Part shown: positions 11,812 to 23,329 of the stretch, piece by piece
Position numbering within the stretch: the first letter of the stretch is position 1
Layout of the letters: each line of letters begins with the position of its first letter
NCBI GenBank assembly: GCA_016169945.1
Contig: JADLSH010000279.1
Span: 2,604,001 to 2,668,000, forward strand
Source: Trachythela sp. YZ-2020
Lineage: Eukaryota > Cnidaria > Anthozoa > Malacalcyonacea > Clavulariidae
Reading direction: 5' to 3'
DNA: 64,000 bases
Position numbers and translations under genes: made by a program
Notes under the pieces: model-generated
The model's database searches: none
What the model was told of the DNA's origin: nothing
Seen by the model: the letters and a program-made list of their open reading frames with translations, nothing else

Positions 11812-13419
11812 ATGGCGAGGAGAAACTCATATGGCGGGTACAAAGAGGAGAGATTTGAAAACAAAGTAGATATTAGACTACTGTGTCCTATTTGCTTGAA
11901 GGTAATAAAAGATCCAGTACAATGCCCGAATGAACATCACTTCTGTGGCTCGTGTGTTCGAAAGCACTTGCACGAAAACTCCAAAACCTGTCCAACGTGC
12001 AAACACCATCTGACGGAAAAAACTTTGACGAAACCACCGAGATTTTTAACGGAAACGTTGGAGCGTCTCAAGATTCGGTGTGATAACGCAAGCCGTGGTT
12101 GTCGAGAGTTGATCGAGCTTGAATTTCTCGATCGGCATGTCAAGAAATGTGGCTATTCACCAACACGTTGTACAAACACGGGCTGCTCTCAAGTCATCAA
12201 CCGACACGAGCAAGAACGACACGAGAATGAACTTTGTCGTTTTCGTATGATTGTTTGTGACGAATGTAAGCAACAAGTGTTACGCAAGTCCAGTCGTTCC
12301 CATCCCTGTTTCATGAGGAAGGAAATGGACGATTTCGCGAGAAAGACGGAGAAAGACGTGAAGGAACTCAAGGATAAAGAGCTGACTCAAGAAGAGTTTA
12401 TTCGGAACCTGATGGCCGAAGTTGCCTGTCAAAATGATGTTATTGATGATCTACGCCGCAAAATGAATAACATGGAATCAGAAATGGAATGCCTTACCAA
12501 CGAAGCGAGCGAGAGAAGTGAATGGTTCACAGGTAGACAGAAAATTGTTGTTTGCGGAGGGCGGGATGATAAATCTGCTCTTAATTCCGTAGAGTCGTAC
12601 AGCTGGCCCGAGAATTCCTGGACACTAGAACCAGCAATGAAAGAGAAACGACAAGGTCTTTCGGCATTTGTATACGAGCGGCAAATATATGTCAGTGGCG
12701 GATGGATGGGGACCGAGAGAACTGACAGTATTGAAAGCTTGAATGTTGACAACGAACGCATAGAATGGATCGAGTCTCCTGTCAAGATGCCAATCAAGTG
12801 TCGTAGCCACGGAATGGTTTGTAATGAAGATAGAGCAATTTTGACTGGCGGACTTACTGACGGTGACAATGTTTTAGACGCGATTTACGAAATTACACTA
12901 ACTCCCCCATACACGACGGAGTTATTGACCCAGATGCCAGAGCCACGATGTTACCATGGTTGTCAGATTATTGACAACCAGGTTGTGGTTGCTGGCGGAC
13001 GGCCATCAAAATACGCCAACAACGCTAAAAACAGTGTCTATGCATACGACATTAACAATAATGAATGTAACACCTTACCGCCATTGCCTTTTCCTATCGC
13101 TGATATGGCTACTGTTAGTTATAAAGGTAATGTAATTTTGATCGGAGGCTCTAATGAGAAATCTCAAACATTAAACACAGTATTCATGTACGAGGTAAAA
13201 ACAGGAAAAATTAAGGTGCTACCTTGCCTTAATCATAAAAGATCAGAAAGTGCAGCAGTTATCACTGGCAATGTTATCATTGTGATGGGCGGCTATGTTC
13301 ATGAAACTAAAACATTTCTCGATTCAGTAGAGTGCTTAGACTTAAGTACCAATGTATGGAGAGAACTGTCACCAATGACAACTAAACGATATGCAGCTGC
13401 AGTTCTTAAACCAATTTAG
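11812..13419 (+). CDS. RING / zinc-finger / Kelch protein, paralogue 1 (putative E3 ubiquitin ligase)
   Basis: Intact 535-residue single-exon frame. A C3HC4 RING lies at residues 25-63 (Cys25, Cys28, Cys38, His42, Cys45, Cys48, Cys60, Cys63). Cys/His-rich zinc fingers follow (about 90-166), including CDNASRGC and CTNTGC, resembling NRDP1/RNF41 and TRAF-type fingers. A charged coiled coil spans about 170-235. From about 245 to the end there are roughly six Kelch blades marked by Gly-Gly doublets (VCGG, VSGG, LTGG, VAGG, LIGG, VMGG). The expected role is a one-chain ubiquitin ligase: the RING recruits E2, the propeller binds substrate. The start ATGGCGAGG is conserved in all five copies. It differs from the others in the Kelch loops (for example GGRDDK, KRQGLSAF, PRCYHG) and has Met in GGWMGTER. 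Substrate unknown. Confidence 0.9.
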   Translation: MARRNSYGGYKEERFENKVDIRLLCPICLKVIKDPVQCPNEHHFCGSCVRKHLHENSKTCPTCKHHLTEKTLTKPPRFLTETLERLKIRCDNASRGCRELIELEFLDRHVKKCGYSPTRCTNTGCSQVINRHEQERHENELCRFRMIVCDECKQQVLRKSSRSHPCFMRKEMDDFARKTEKDVKELKDKELTQEEFIRNLMAEVACQNDVIDDLRRKMNNMESEMECLTNEASERSEWFTGRQKIVVCGGRDDKSALNSVESYSWPENSWTLEPAMKEKRQGLSAFVYERQIYVSGGWMGTERTDSIESLNVDNERIEWIESPVKMPIKCRSHGMVCNEDRAILTGGLTDGDNVLDAIYEITLTPPYTTELLTQMPEPRCYHGCQIIDNQVVVAGGRPSKYANNAKNSVYAYDINNNECNTLPPLPFPIADMATVSYKGNVILIGGSNEKSQTLNTVFMYEVKTGKIKVLPCLNHKRSESAAVITGNVIIVMGGYVHETKTFLDSVECLDLSTNVWRELSPMTTKRYAAAVLKPI

Positions 13420-13649
13420 AATGTATTCAATTGAACTGTTGGGACAAAACTGTTTAAGTACACTAGCGTATATAATCCTATATGTAAGAATATCATATCA
13501 TTTTAAACAGTTTATTATATACTATATCCGTAATTAAGATAATTATTCAATGTAGCATAAGATATATTAGTACTGTATATAACATGATAGTTTTATCACT
13601 ATTTAATACACAATATTATATCGTATAGAAGTATTTCATTAGTCCACCA

Positions 13650-14005
13650 CACTAAACTAACTTTATTTATACTGGATAGCTCTATCAGCTCTAAACTGTT
13701 CTCCCTAGAAGTTCAGTAAGAGTCATCTCTTATTGATCCAGTGTTACTACAGGAGGAAACCTAAACTAAACTAACTTTATTTATACTGGATAGCTCTATC
13801 AGTTCTAAACTGTTCTCCCTAGAGGTCCAGTAAGGATCATCCCTTATTGATCCAGTGTTACTACAGGAGGAAACCTAAACTAAACTAACTTTATTTATAC
13901 TGGATAGCTCTATCAGTTCTAAACTGTTCTCCCTAGAGGTTCAGTAAGAGTCATCTCTTATTGATCCAGTGTTACTACAGGAGGAAAGTTGAACTAAACT
14001 AACTT
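13650..14005. repeat. 114-bp satellite, three units, downstream of Kelch gene 1
   Basis: CTAACTTTA recurs at 13657, 13771, 13885 and 13999, exactly 114 bp apart. Units contain TACTGGATAGCTCTATCAG and TGTTACTACAGGAGGAAA. The family recurs after each Kelch gene and, in either orientation, in UBE2O introns. Confidence 0.9.
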
Positions 14006-14409
14006 TAGTGATTTCAATCAAACTGTGACAGTTTAATCAAGTTTACCAATCTGACGGGGAGTTTTGAACAAAAGCAAATTGATTTCATTAATAATTAGTT
14101 TTCAAAACACAGTTTTTGACATCGTCGTTTGACACTTTTGACTATAACACTTTTGTTGCATTTCACGGCGACAACCAGTCCATCTAAAGCGAGAAAAACT
14201 GATATACGTCGAGAAAAGTCTGTTGACGAAGAGCTTTTGCTTGAAACTTCCAGAAGTATATTGATTCTGTTTAGATTGAGCGGCTATTGTGAAATCCAAC
14301 AAAAATATTTGCGGCCAACGCTGGACTCGCCATTGTCTTGGAGTTTCCCAGTTCATAATGAAAGAAAATAACTTATATCATAAAAAATCACTATATCATA
14401 AGACCACCT

Positions 14410-14800
14410 CATCCGAGAACAGAAATTTCCAAGTAATATTTACACACATTTTATGCATTCTTTTCTTCAATTCACTTTGGTTGCGCTAAAATGATCTGTT
14501 ATGACTTACAAAAGAACACAGTTTGATATCGATAAGCTTGTTATATTAATACAATTTCATCCCTCTTAAACTATGTTCCTAGCTTTTAAACAAGTATAGT
14601 GTTGAAGTAATACAACTTTTCCACCAAATGTTGGTATTTTTGACAGGGCAGACACTAAATCATTCGCAGTTTCACTTCTGATAATAAACATTGATATTTT
14701 GTTATATAGATAATTAAACCACGCAACGAAATATAGATATCAAACTGTGTTCCTTTGTAAGTCATAATGCATCATTTTAACAGTTGAGTATCAATTGGAA
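14410..14800 (-). repeat. Rearranged and inverted promoter unit after Kelch gene 1
   Basis: From about 14410 to 14530 the sequence runs in the same direction as the gene promoter. At about 14531 (GATATCGATAAGCTTG) it switches to the reverse complement of the upstream part of a promoter unit, up to about 14795. The segment therefore looks like an internal inversion. The short minus-strand frame at 14102-14356 next to it is a diverged form of one found after genes 2 and 4. Confidence 0.65.
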
Positions 14801-15183
14801 GACAGTTATGTCTAAAATGTTTTTCAAGTGCACTTGACAGTTCACAAGAAACTGTTTGTTATATACACGAAAGAACCCTAAAACTGTTCAGTAACTTCTT
14901 TTATAGATTTCTATTTTCAAGTTCGTTTTTGAGATATTCCGTTTTCTTTAATAAAGCAATACAATCAACATGACGTCATCATAAATAACGAGGCATCAGT
15001 GAATGTTATATTTCTTTGCTTGTATTTAACGAAATCATTTGGAACAGACAATGTGCTTTTATTTCTCCTACAGCATTAATCCTGCTGATCCTTAAATAAT
15101 TTCGTCAGAAGATAACAAAGATATAAAGACTTCACTAATATCTCATTATATGTGATATAGAGCGGGCCCGACTTATCATAGTG
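14800..15183. repeat. Inter-gene tail block (copy 1 of 4)
   Basis: Contains AAGTGCACTTGACAGTTCAC and, further on, GATATAGAGCGGGCCCGA. Homologous blocks lie at about 20980-21375, 28620-29000 and 34635-35015. No supported coding region. Confidence 0.65.
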
Positions 15184-15655
15184 TTTCATTGTTTCCTGAG
15201 CACTCGATATGACGTTACGATACGTTTGAAGTGGAAAACGGCCTATGCCAATTAATTACATGTTTGGAGTAGAGCTCTGTTTAAACTAGCTTGCGTAGCT
15301 AAATCAGTAGCCTGCATGTGCACAGATCTACTTATTTAGCAGCCTCATTTATAGGGCAAAACCAGACCACCCGAATATTTTAAGGCGGCAAATAAGTAGG
15401 TCTGTGCTCAGGCTATTAAATCGGATATCGCTGTATAAATGTTGATTAAACAAACAAAAAAAAGTAGTCGGGGAAAAATCTGGGATAATTTGTTCTCAGA
15501 ACCATTGCCAGTATAGATCACGCTATTCTAGCTTGTCCATGTAGATTGTTTGTCTTATATTTACAATAAGATGGATGTTCCGTAAGATAGCGCCCCTATC
15601 ATAATTCAAGCCAAAGAAAAAGTCCGAAAGTGAAACTCTATTAGAGAGACCTTAT
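15184..15655. repeat. Unit-boundary block with internal hairpin (copy 2)
   Basis: Homologous to 10345-10930 but shorter: it lacks a small internal segment near 15330 and has one copy of the CATTGCCAGTATAG motif instead of two. It leads straight into the promoter-like repeats of gene 2. Confidence 0.65.
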
Positions 15656-16293
15656 TGTTCTAATATAACAAGCTTCCCAGAACAGAATTTCCAAGTAATA
15701 TTTAAACACATTTTATGCATACTTTTCTATAATTAAACCTCGGTGGCAGCGCTAAAATGATGCATCATGACTTACAAAAGAACACAGTTTGATATCCATG
15801 CTTCGTCATCAAAATATCAATGTTTATTACCAGAAGTGAAACTATGAATGATTTATGGTTGTCTCTGTCAAAAACACCAACATTTGGTGGAAAAATTGTA
15901 TTACTTAACACTATACTTGTTTGAAAGCTAGGAACATAGTTTTAGAGGAATTAAATTGTGTGAATACAACAAGCTTCCCAGAACAAAATTTCCAAGTAAT
16001 ATTTAAAGACAATTTTATGCCTACTTTTCTTTAATTAAACCTTTGTGGCAGCGCTAAAATGATGTATTATGACTTACACAAAAGAACACAGTTTGATATC
16101 TATGCTTCGTTGCGCGATTTAATCATCTTGCTAACAAAATATCAATGTTTATTATCAGAAATGAAACTGTGAATGATTTAGTGCCTGCTCTGTCAAAAAC
16201 ACCAGCATTTGGTGGAAAAGTTGTATTACTTCAACACTATACTTGTTTAAAAGTTAGAAACATAGTTTAAGAGGGATGAAATTGTATTAATAT

Positions 16294-16556
16294 AACAAGC
16301 TTCCAGGAACAGCAATTTCCAAGTAATATTTAAACACAATTTATGCATACTTTCTTTAATTCACTTTGGTCGCGCTAAAATGATCTGTTATGACTTACAA
16401 AAGAACACAGTTTGATATCGATACTATCTGAGGTGGTCTTATGATATAACGACCCACCATCAGATCCATATTTCATTACGAACAAGGAGTACTGAGGAAT
16501 CTCTCTAAGACAAGGTCTTTATAATGACTACAATCTATCTTTCAAACAACCCTTAC
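16294..16556 (+). pseudogene. Orphan Kelch-gene promoter and 5' leader with deleted coding region
   Basis: The sequence follows the proximal promoter and 5' leader of the Kelch genes, including GAGGTGGTCTTATGATATAA and the CTTTCAAACAAC that normally lies about 20 bp before the ATG. It then jumps directly into the satellite (CTTACTGATCCAGTGTTACT) that normally lies after the stop. The simplest reading is a deleted gene copy: promoter and 3' satellite kept, coding region lost. Confidence 0.7.
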
Positions 16557-16910
16557 TGATCCAGTGTTACTACAGGAGGAAACCTACACTAAACTAACTT
16601 TATTTATACTGGATAGCTCTATCAGTTCTAAACTGGTCTCCCTAGAGGTCCAGTAAGAGCCATTCAGTGTTACCCATATGTATATGTTGATCCAGTGTTC
16701 CTACAGGAGGAAATCTAAACTAAACTAACTTTATTTATACTGAATAGCTCTATCAGTTCTAAACTGGTCACCCTAGAGGTCCAGTAAGAGCCATTCAGTG
16801 TTACCCATATGTATATGTTGATCCAGTGTTCCTACAGGAGGAAATCTAAACTAAACTAACTTTATTGATACTGAATAGCTCTATCAGTTTTAAACTGTTC
16901 TCCCTATGGG
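16556..16910. repeat. 114-bp satellite inside the gene 2 promoter array
   Basis: About three diverged units, starting with TCCAGTGTTACTACAGGAGG and containing variants with CCCATATGTATATG. They stand where the 3' end of a deleted Kelch gene would be. Confidence 0.8.
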
Positions 16911-18131
16911 TGTTCCGTAAAATAGCGCCCCTATCATAATTCCAGCCAAAGAAAGTGAAACTCTATTAGAGAGACCTTATTGTTCTAATATAACAAGCTT
17001 CCCAGAACAGATTTTCCAAGTAATGTTTACACAGATTTTATGCATACTTTTCTATAATTAAACCTCGGTGGCAGCGCTAAAATTATGCATCATCATGATT
17101 ACAAAAGAACACAGTTTGATATCCATGCTTCGTCATCAAAATATCAATGTTTATTATCAGAAGTGAAACTATGAATGATATTCTCTGTCAAAAACACCAA
17201 CATTTGGTGGAAAAATTGTACTACTTCTACACTATACTTGTTTAAAAGCTAGGAACATAGTTTTAGAGGAATTAAATTGTATGAATATAACAAGCTTCCC
17301 AGAACAAAATTTCCAAGTAATATTTAAAGACAATTTTATGCCTACTTTTCTTTAATTAAACCTTTGTGGCAGCGCTAAAATGAGGTATTATGACTTACAC
17401 AAAAGAACACAGTTTGATATCTATGCTTCGTTGGGTGATCTAATCATCTGTCAAAAACACCAGCATTTGGTGGAAAAGATGTATTACTTAACACTATACT
17501 TGTTTAAAAGCTAGAAACATAGTTTAAGATAGATGAAAGTGCATTAATATAACAAGCTTCCAAGAACATAATTTCCAAAGTAATATAAATAAAGACAATT
17601 TTATGCCTACTTTTCTTTAATTAAACCTTTGTGAAAGCGCTAAAATGATGTATTATGACTTACACAAAAGAACACCGTTTGATATCTATGCTTCGTTGGG
17701 TGATCTAATCATCTTGCTAACAAAATATCAATGCTTGTTATCAGAAGTGAAACTGTGAATGATTTAGTGTCTGCTCTGTCAAAAACACCAACATTTGGTG
17801 GAAAAGTTGTATTACTTCAACACTATACTTGCTTAAAAGTTAGAAACATAGTTTTAGAGGAATTAAATTGTATCAATATAACAAGCTTCCCAGAACAGAA
17901 TTTCCAAGTAATATTTAAACACATTTTATGCATACTTTTCTTTAATTCACTTTGGTCGCGCTAAAATGATCTGTTATGACTTACAAAAGAACACAGTTTG
18001 ATATCGATACTATCTGAGGTGGTCTTATGATATAACGACCCACCATCAGATCCATATTTCATTACGAACAAGGAATCTCTCTAAGACAAGGTCTTTACAA
18101 TCTGTCTTTCAAACAACGATATCGAAGAGAA

Positions 18132-19710
18132 ATGGCGAGGAGAAACTCATTTGGCGGGTACAAAGAGGAGAGATTTGAAAACAAAGTAGATGTGAGACTA
18201 CTGTGTCCTATTTGCTTGAAGGTAATAAAAGATCCAGTACAATGCCCGAATGAACATCACTTCTGTGGCTCGTGTGTTCGAAAGCACTTGCACGAAAACT
18301 CCAAAACCTGTCCAACGTGCAAACACCATCTGACGGAAAAAACTTTGACGAAACCACCGAGATTTTTGACGCAAACGTTGGAGCGTCTCAAGATTCGGTG
18401 TGATAACGCAAGCCGTGGTTGTCAAGAGTTGATCGAGCTTGAATTTCTCGATCAGCATGTCAAGAGATGTGGCTATTCACCAACACGTTGTACAAACACG
18501 GGCTGTTCTGAAGTCATCAACCGACACGAGCAAGAACGACATGAGAATGAACTTTGTCGTTTTCGTATGATTGTTTGTGACGAATGTAAGCAACAAGTGT
18601 TACGCAAGTCCAGTCGTGCCCATCCCTGTTTCATCAGGAAAGAAACGGACAATTTAGTCAAAGACGTGAAGGAACTCAAGGATAAAGAGCTGACTCAAGA
18701 CGAGTTTATTCGGAACCTGAAGACCGAAGTTGCCTGTCAAAATGATGTTATTGATGATCTACGCCACAAAATGGAATGCCTTACCAACGATGCGACCGAG
18801 AGATGTGATCTATTCACCGGGAGACGAAAGATATTTGTTTGCGGAGGGACAGATGGTAAGACTGTTCTTAATTCCGTAGAGTCGTACAGCTGGCCTGAGA
18901 ATTCCTGGACACTAGAACCAACAATGAAAGAGGCACGATCAGTCCCTTCTGCATTTGTATACGAGCGGGAAATATATGTCAGTGGCGGATGGATTGGCAC
19001 CGGGCCCACTGACAGTATTGAAAGCTTGAATGTTGACAACGAACGCATAGAATGGATCGAGTCTCCTGTCAAGATGCCAATCAAGTGTCGTGGCCACAGA
19101 ATGGTTTGTAATGAAGATAGAGCAATTTTGACTGGTGGACGTACTGACGGTGACAATGTTTCAGACGGGATTTACGAAATTAAACTAACTCCCTCCATAC
19201 ACGACGAAGTTATTGACCCAGATGCCAGAGCCCCGATATAACCATGGTTGTCAGATTATTGACAACCAGGTTGTGGTTGCTGGCGGACAGACATCAAAAT
19301 ACGCCAAGGACGCTAAAAACACCGTATATGTATACGACATTAACAATAAAGAATGTAAAACCTTACCGCCACTGCCATTTCCTATCTCTGAGATGGCTAC
19401 TGTCAGTTATAAAGGTAATGTAATTTTGATCGGAGGCGTTAATGAGAAAGTTCAAACATTAAACACAGTACTCATGTACGAAGTGAAAACAGGAAAAATT
19501 AAGATGTTACCTTGCCTTAATCATAAAAGAGCAGCAAGTGCAGCAGTTATCACTGGCAATGTTATCATTGTCATGGGTGGCTATGTTTATGAAACTAAAA
19601 CATTTCTCAATTCAGTCGAGTGCTTAGACTTAAGTACCAATGTATGGAGAGAACTGTCACCAATGACAACTAAACGAGGTGGCGCAGCTGCAGTTCTCAA
19701 ACCAACTTAG
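18132..19710 (+). pseudogene. RING / zinc-finger / Kelch paralogue 2, frameshifted
   Basis: The first frame (18132-19241) has the RING, zinc fingers, a coiled coil about ten residues shorter than in gene 1, and the first Kelch blades. The remaining blades continue in another frame (19213-19710). Paralogue 4 reads AACTCCTCCATAC where this copy reads AACTCCCTCCATAC at 19188-19200, so one extra C in a C-run causes the break. Everything else is intact, including the conserved C-terminal pattern. It could be a recent pseudogene, an allele with a truncated 369-residue RING protein, or an assembly indel. Kelch loops differ from gene 1 (GGTDGK, ARSVPSAF, PRYNHG, GGVNEK). Confidence 0.85.
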
Positions 19711-19939
19711 AATGTATTCAATTGAACTGTTGGGACAAAACTGTTTAAGTATACTAGCGTATATAATCCTATATATAAGAATATCATATCATTTTGAACA
19801 GTTTATTGTATACTATATCCCTAAGTAAGATAATTATTCAATGTAGCATAAGATATATTAGTACTGTATATAACTTGTTATTTTTATCACTATTTAATAC
19901 ACAATATTAATAATTGCATCGTATATAAGAAGTATTTCA

Positions 19940-20255
19940 TCTGTCCAGTGTTACTACACGAGGAATCTGAAGTAATAAGACTTCTATTTATACTGGATAA
20001 CCTTATCAGGTTGACTCTATTTATACTGGATAACCTTATCAGATCTAAACCGTTCTCTCTAGAGATCAAGTATAAGAGCCATTCCTTATTGATCCAGTGT
20101 TACTACAGGAGGAAACCTAAACTAAACTAACTTTATTTATACTGGATAGCTCTATCAGATCTAAACTGTTCTCCCTAGAGATCCAGTAAGAGCCATTCCT
20201 TATTGATCCAGTGTTACTACAGGAGGAAACCCGAACTAAACTAACTTTATAATTG
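19940..20255. repeat. 114-bp satellite downstream of Kelch gene 2
   Basis: About two and a half units, with an additional shortened copy (TATACTGGATAACCTTATCAG) at the start. Confidence 0.85.
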
Positions 20256-20349
20256 GTTTTCAAAACTCAATTTTTGACATCGTTGTTTGAAAGACAAATT
20301 GTTCAGACTATAACATTTTTGTTAGATTTCACGGCGACAACCACTCAAT

Positions 20350-20980
20350 CTAAACCGAGAATATATACTTCGAGCACAGTCTCCAGACGAAGAGCTTTTG
20401 CTTGAAACGTCCAGAAGTATATTGATTCTGTTTAGATTGAGTGGCTATTAGTGAAATGCAACAAAAGCCTTTTGCGGCCAACGCTGGACCCCCCAGTTTT
20501 AGATTGTAAAGACATTGTCTTGGAGTTTCCCTGCTCATAATGAAAGAAAATAACTTTTTGATGTGTCACTATATCATAAGACCACCTCAGATAGTATCGA
20601 TATCAAACTGTGTTCTTTTGTAAGTCATAACAGATCATTTTAGCGCGACTAAAGTGAATTAAAGAAAATTATGCATAAAATGTGTTTAAATATTACTTGG
20701 AAATTTCTGTTCTCGGAAGCTTGTTATATTAATACAATTTCATTCCTCTTAAACTATGTTTCCAGCTTTTAAACAAGTATAGTGTTAAAGTAATACAACT
20801 TTTTCACCACTGAAATGCTGGCGTTTTTGACAGAGGAGACACTAAATCATTCACAGTTTAACTTCTGATAATATACATCCATATTTTGTTATTGACACAT
20901 AATTAAACCACGCAACGAAGCATAGATATCAAACTGTGCTCCTTTGTAAGTCATAATGCATCATTTTAACAGTTGAGTAT
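20350..20980 (-). promoter_or_regulatory. Inverted promoter copy after Kelch gene 2, with short minus-strand frame
   Basis: From about 20530 to 20960 the sequence is the reverse complement of the Kelch promoter and leader, with TTCTCGGAA in place of TTCCCAGAA. Reading on the minus strand, the leader resemblance continues to about 20500 and then gives way to non-Kelch sequence with a 62-codon frame (20350-20538, beginning MSRETPRQCLYNLK). A near-identical frame lies at 34005-34193. Whether it is translated is unknown; it may be a divergent transcript. Confidence 0.5.
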
Positions 20981-21384
20981 ATCAGAAGACAGTTATGTCT
21001 AAAATGTTTTTCAAGTGCACTTGACAGTTCACACGAAACTCTTTCTTATATTAAACGAAAGAACCTCTAAAACTGTTCAGTAACTTTTTTATAAATTTCT
21101 ATTTTCAAGTTCAATTTTTGAGATATTCCGTTTTCTTTAATAAAGAAGCAATACAACCAACCTGACGTCACCATGTATAATGAGACATCAGTGAATGTTA
21201 TATTTCTTTGCTTGTATTTAACGAAATCATTTGGAACAGACAATGTGTGTTTATTTCTCGTACAGCATTAATCCTGCTGATCCTTAAATAATTTCGTTAG
21301 AAGATAACAAAGATATAAAGCCTTCACTAAAATCTCATTATATGTGATATAGAGCGGGCCCGGACCTATCATAGAAACATTAAC

Positions 21385-21594
21385 ATGAAAACGAGGCCAG
21401 TTGGGCAGCCGTTTATGTATAAGGGGTCCATGGGTGAACTAAAGTGTACTACATGGATGATCGGTCTGGACGAAGTTGGGGAAAGAATAGTTTGTTCGTC
21501 TTTGTATAAAATCCCCAAAAGACGGTCATCCGTCAGTACGAACTATCCGTGGCGTGCGTTGTTCGTCTACAAATACGAACAGGCTATGTGTATA
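21385..21594 (+). other. Conserved short frame in tail block, interrupted by an insertion
   Basis: The frame begins MKTRPVGQPFMYKGSMGELK, matches the start of a 100-codon frame at 29018-29320, and is cut by the element at 21595. It has no recognisable domain. Conservation may simply reflect recent duplication of the unit. Confidence 0.3.
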
Positions 21595-22350
21595 AGGGAC
21601 TGGTCATAAAGTATAGGTGGGGGTGGCCTATGAAAATTGGGGGAGTGGGTCATCAATTTTTCAAGTCATAAATGGGGGTGCGTCATGCCAATTTTAAAGC
21701 TACATTGAGGGGGGTCACCTTATAATCAACCTTTACATAACATACACTTGAGAGTATTACATTATATCTGAATTTTTTTAAATTATTGATAAACCTGGTA
21801 TTCTTTGGGTACACCACTGGTATGCTGTACTGATTTTAGTATTTACCTTTCACTAAATTAAGTTAGCAATATCCTACAGTATGATCACACAACATGACAC
21901 ACCAAATCCTGGTACAATTTGATAAACTCACCGTTCCTTATTTATCTCTGCACTGGTATTCTGTGGTACATTAGAGTTTGTTCCACAGAATGTTCATTTA
22001 AAAAAATATTTAAGTCTATGAAATCCAGCCCCAAAATCCCCAGGAGGAAAAATATATCGATAAACTATACTAAAAAATATTAAGAAGCCACATTATATAT
22101 ATTTGACAAAAGATATGGAACATGTAAATTTTTGCGGTATTCTGGTGGTACATACACCTGTAGTGGGAGATAAAAGAAGCAAGGGCGTCAAATTGTACTA
22201 GGGGTGGGTCATTATGTTTTCAGCTATCAGATGGGGTGGGTCATGTGTATTTCTCAACAAATCGGGGGGTGGGTCACCTCAAACTATCCTTTGTAAAATT
22301 TAATTTTCATAGCCCACCCTCCCCCCCCTGTACTTTATGACCAGTCCCTA
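21595..22350. mobile_element. Terminal-inverted-repeat element, about 756 bp
   Basis: The ends are inverted: AGGGACTGGTCATAAAGTA at the left and its reverse complement at the right (TACTTTATGACCAGTCCCT), followed inward by matching G-rich and C-rich stretches. The paralogous unit near 29245 has the uninterrupted sequence GCTATGCGTATAAATACG. The filled site here has GTATA before the element and TATAAATACG after it, suggesting a TA or TATA target duplication. No transposase is visible. Confidence 0.8.
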
Positions 22351-22890
22351 TATAAATACGTCATTATATTAGACGAACTAACCAGCAAAACTTTTTCGTT
22401 CGTCAGCCATAGGCCATAGTTAGCAAATTTCCGCAACAAAACCAAGATGGCATGCCTTGTTACATGACCATTGCCAGTATAGATCACGCTATTCTAGCTA
22501 GTTCGTCTGAATAGTTCGTCTTGTGTTTCCACTAAGATTGACGAGAAACAGGTTGTCCGTCTCTACCATAAATCTTAAAAAATCTCGCCAATCTCTCTGT
22601 TTTTCACTACATGGCATTGTCTAATTCCGAAATCTTTTTTTCTTTGCTGATGTTCCATGTTCTTACCAGTTTACAACAGGCATCGCTATCCAGTGCCTTA
22701 TTGAGATCAATGTGGTTGACATCAACCCAGAGGACATCAACCTGATTTAATACTTGGATATTCTTTACTGGGAAGCTTGTTAATTTAGAACAATTTTGTT
22801 CCTTTTAAACAATGTCTTGGCTTTCAAAGCAAGCGACAGCTCTAAAATCTAAAGTGCATGTACCAGATTTGTCAGAAATATATGCTAGTA
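22351..22890. repeat. Remainder of unit tail
   Basis: Homologous to 29255-29830: the CATTGCCAGTATAG motif, then a stretch with CTCTCTGTTTTTCACTACAT. No coding region supported. Confidence 0.55.
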
Positions 22891-22986
22891 AGTTCCTCTC
22901 GTACTGAGCAGAACTAGTATTGCAACAACCATTCAACAGTAGGGCAAAACTAACCTGTCTCACGACAGTCTAAACCCAGCTCACGT
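22891..22986 (-). pseudogene. Fragment of 28S rRNA (sarcin-ricin loop region)
   Basis: On the minus strand this reads GTGAGCTGGGTTTAGACTGT, then GTGAGACAGGTTAGTTTTGC, then the sarcin-ricin loop core AGTACGAGAGGAAC. That is the order found near the 3' end of eukaryotic 28S rRNA. Flanking bases do not match rRNA, so it is a captured fragment. Confidence 0.8.
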
Positions 22987-23329
22987 TATACTTTCATTAG
23001 GCTGAAACCAGACAGATGCCTTAATATCACAACGACACAAGACTAAAACAACAGAACATTCCGATTCCAGCGACTCTAAAAATTATAATCATCTCAATTC
23101 GTGTGAACACTTCAAAAATTGTACTCCATTGTTGGTTTTAGCATTTAAATACCCTGGGTTACTCTTACCCAGATACTTCTCAACAAAACCGTATAATTAT
23201 TGTCTATTGATAAATCAATATCACACCTGTATTTATAACTTAAGATTTTATAATCCCTGAGAATGACTAAAGTTAAGTCGAAACGTAGAATAAAACTGAA
23301 ATATGAGAGTCTATTGTATTCTATACTTG

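Larger units (their letters stand above)
15660..18131 (+). promoter_or_regulatory. Promoter-like repeat array upstream of Kelch gene 2 (7 units, interrupted)
   Basis: AACAAGCTTCC unit starts lie near 15667, 15968, 16294, 16993, 17289, 17551 and 17880. TTCN3GAA is kept in all (TTCCCAGAA, TTCCAGGAA, TTCCAAGAA). AGAAGTGAAAC occurs in several units; one has AGAAATGAAAC. The array is interrupted at about 16550-16905 by 114-bp satellite following an orphan 5' leader. The proximal unit runs into the conserved leader and ATG at 18132. Confidence 0.6.
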
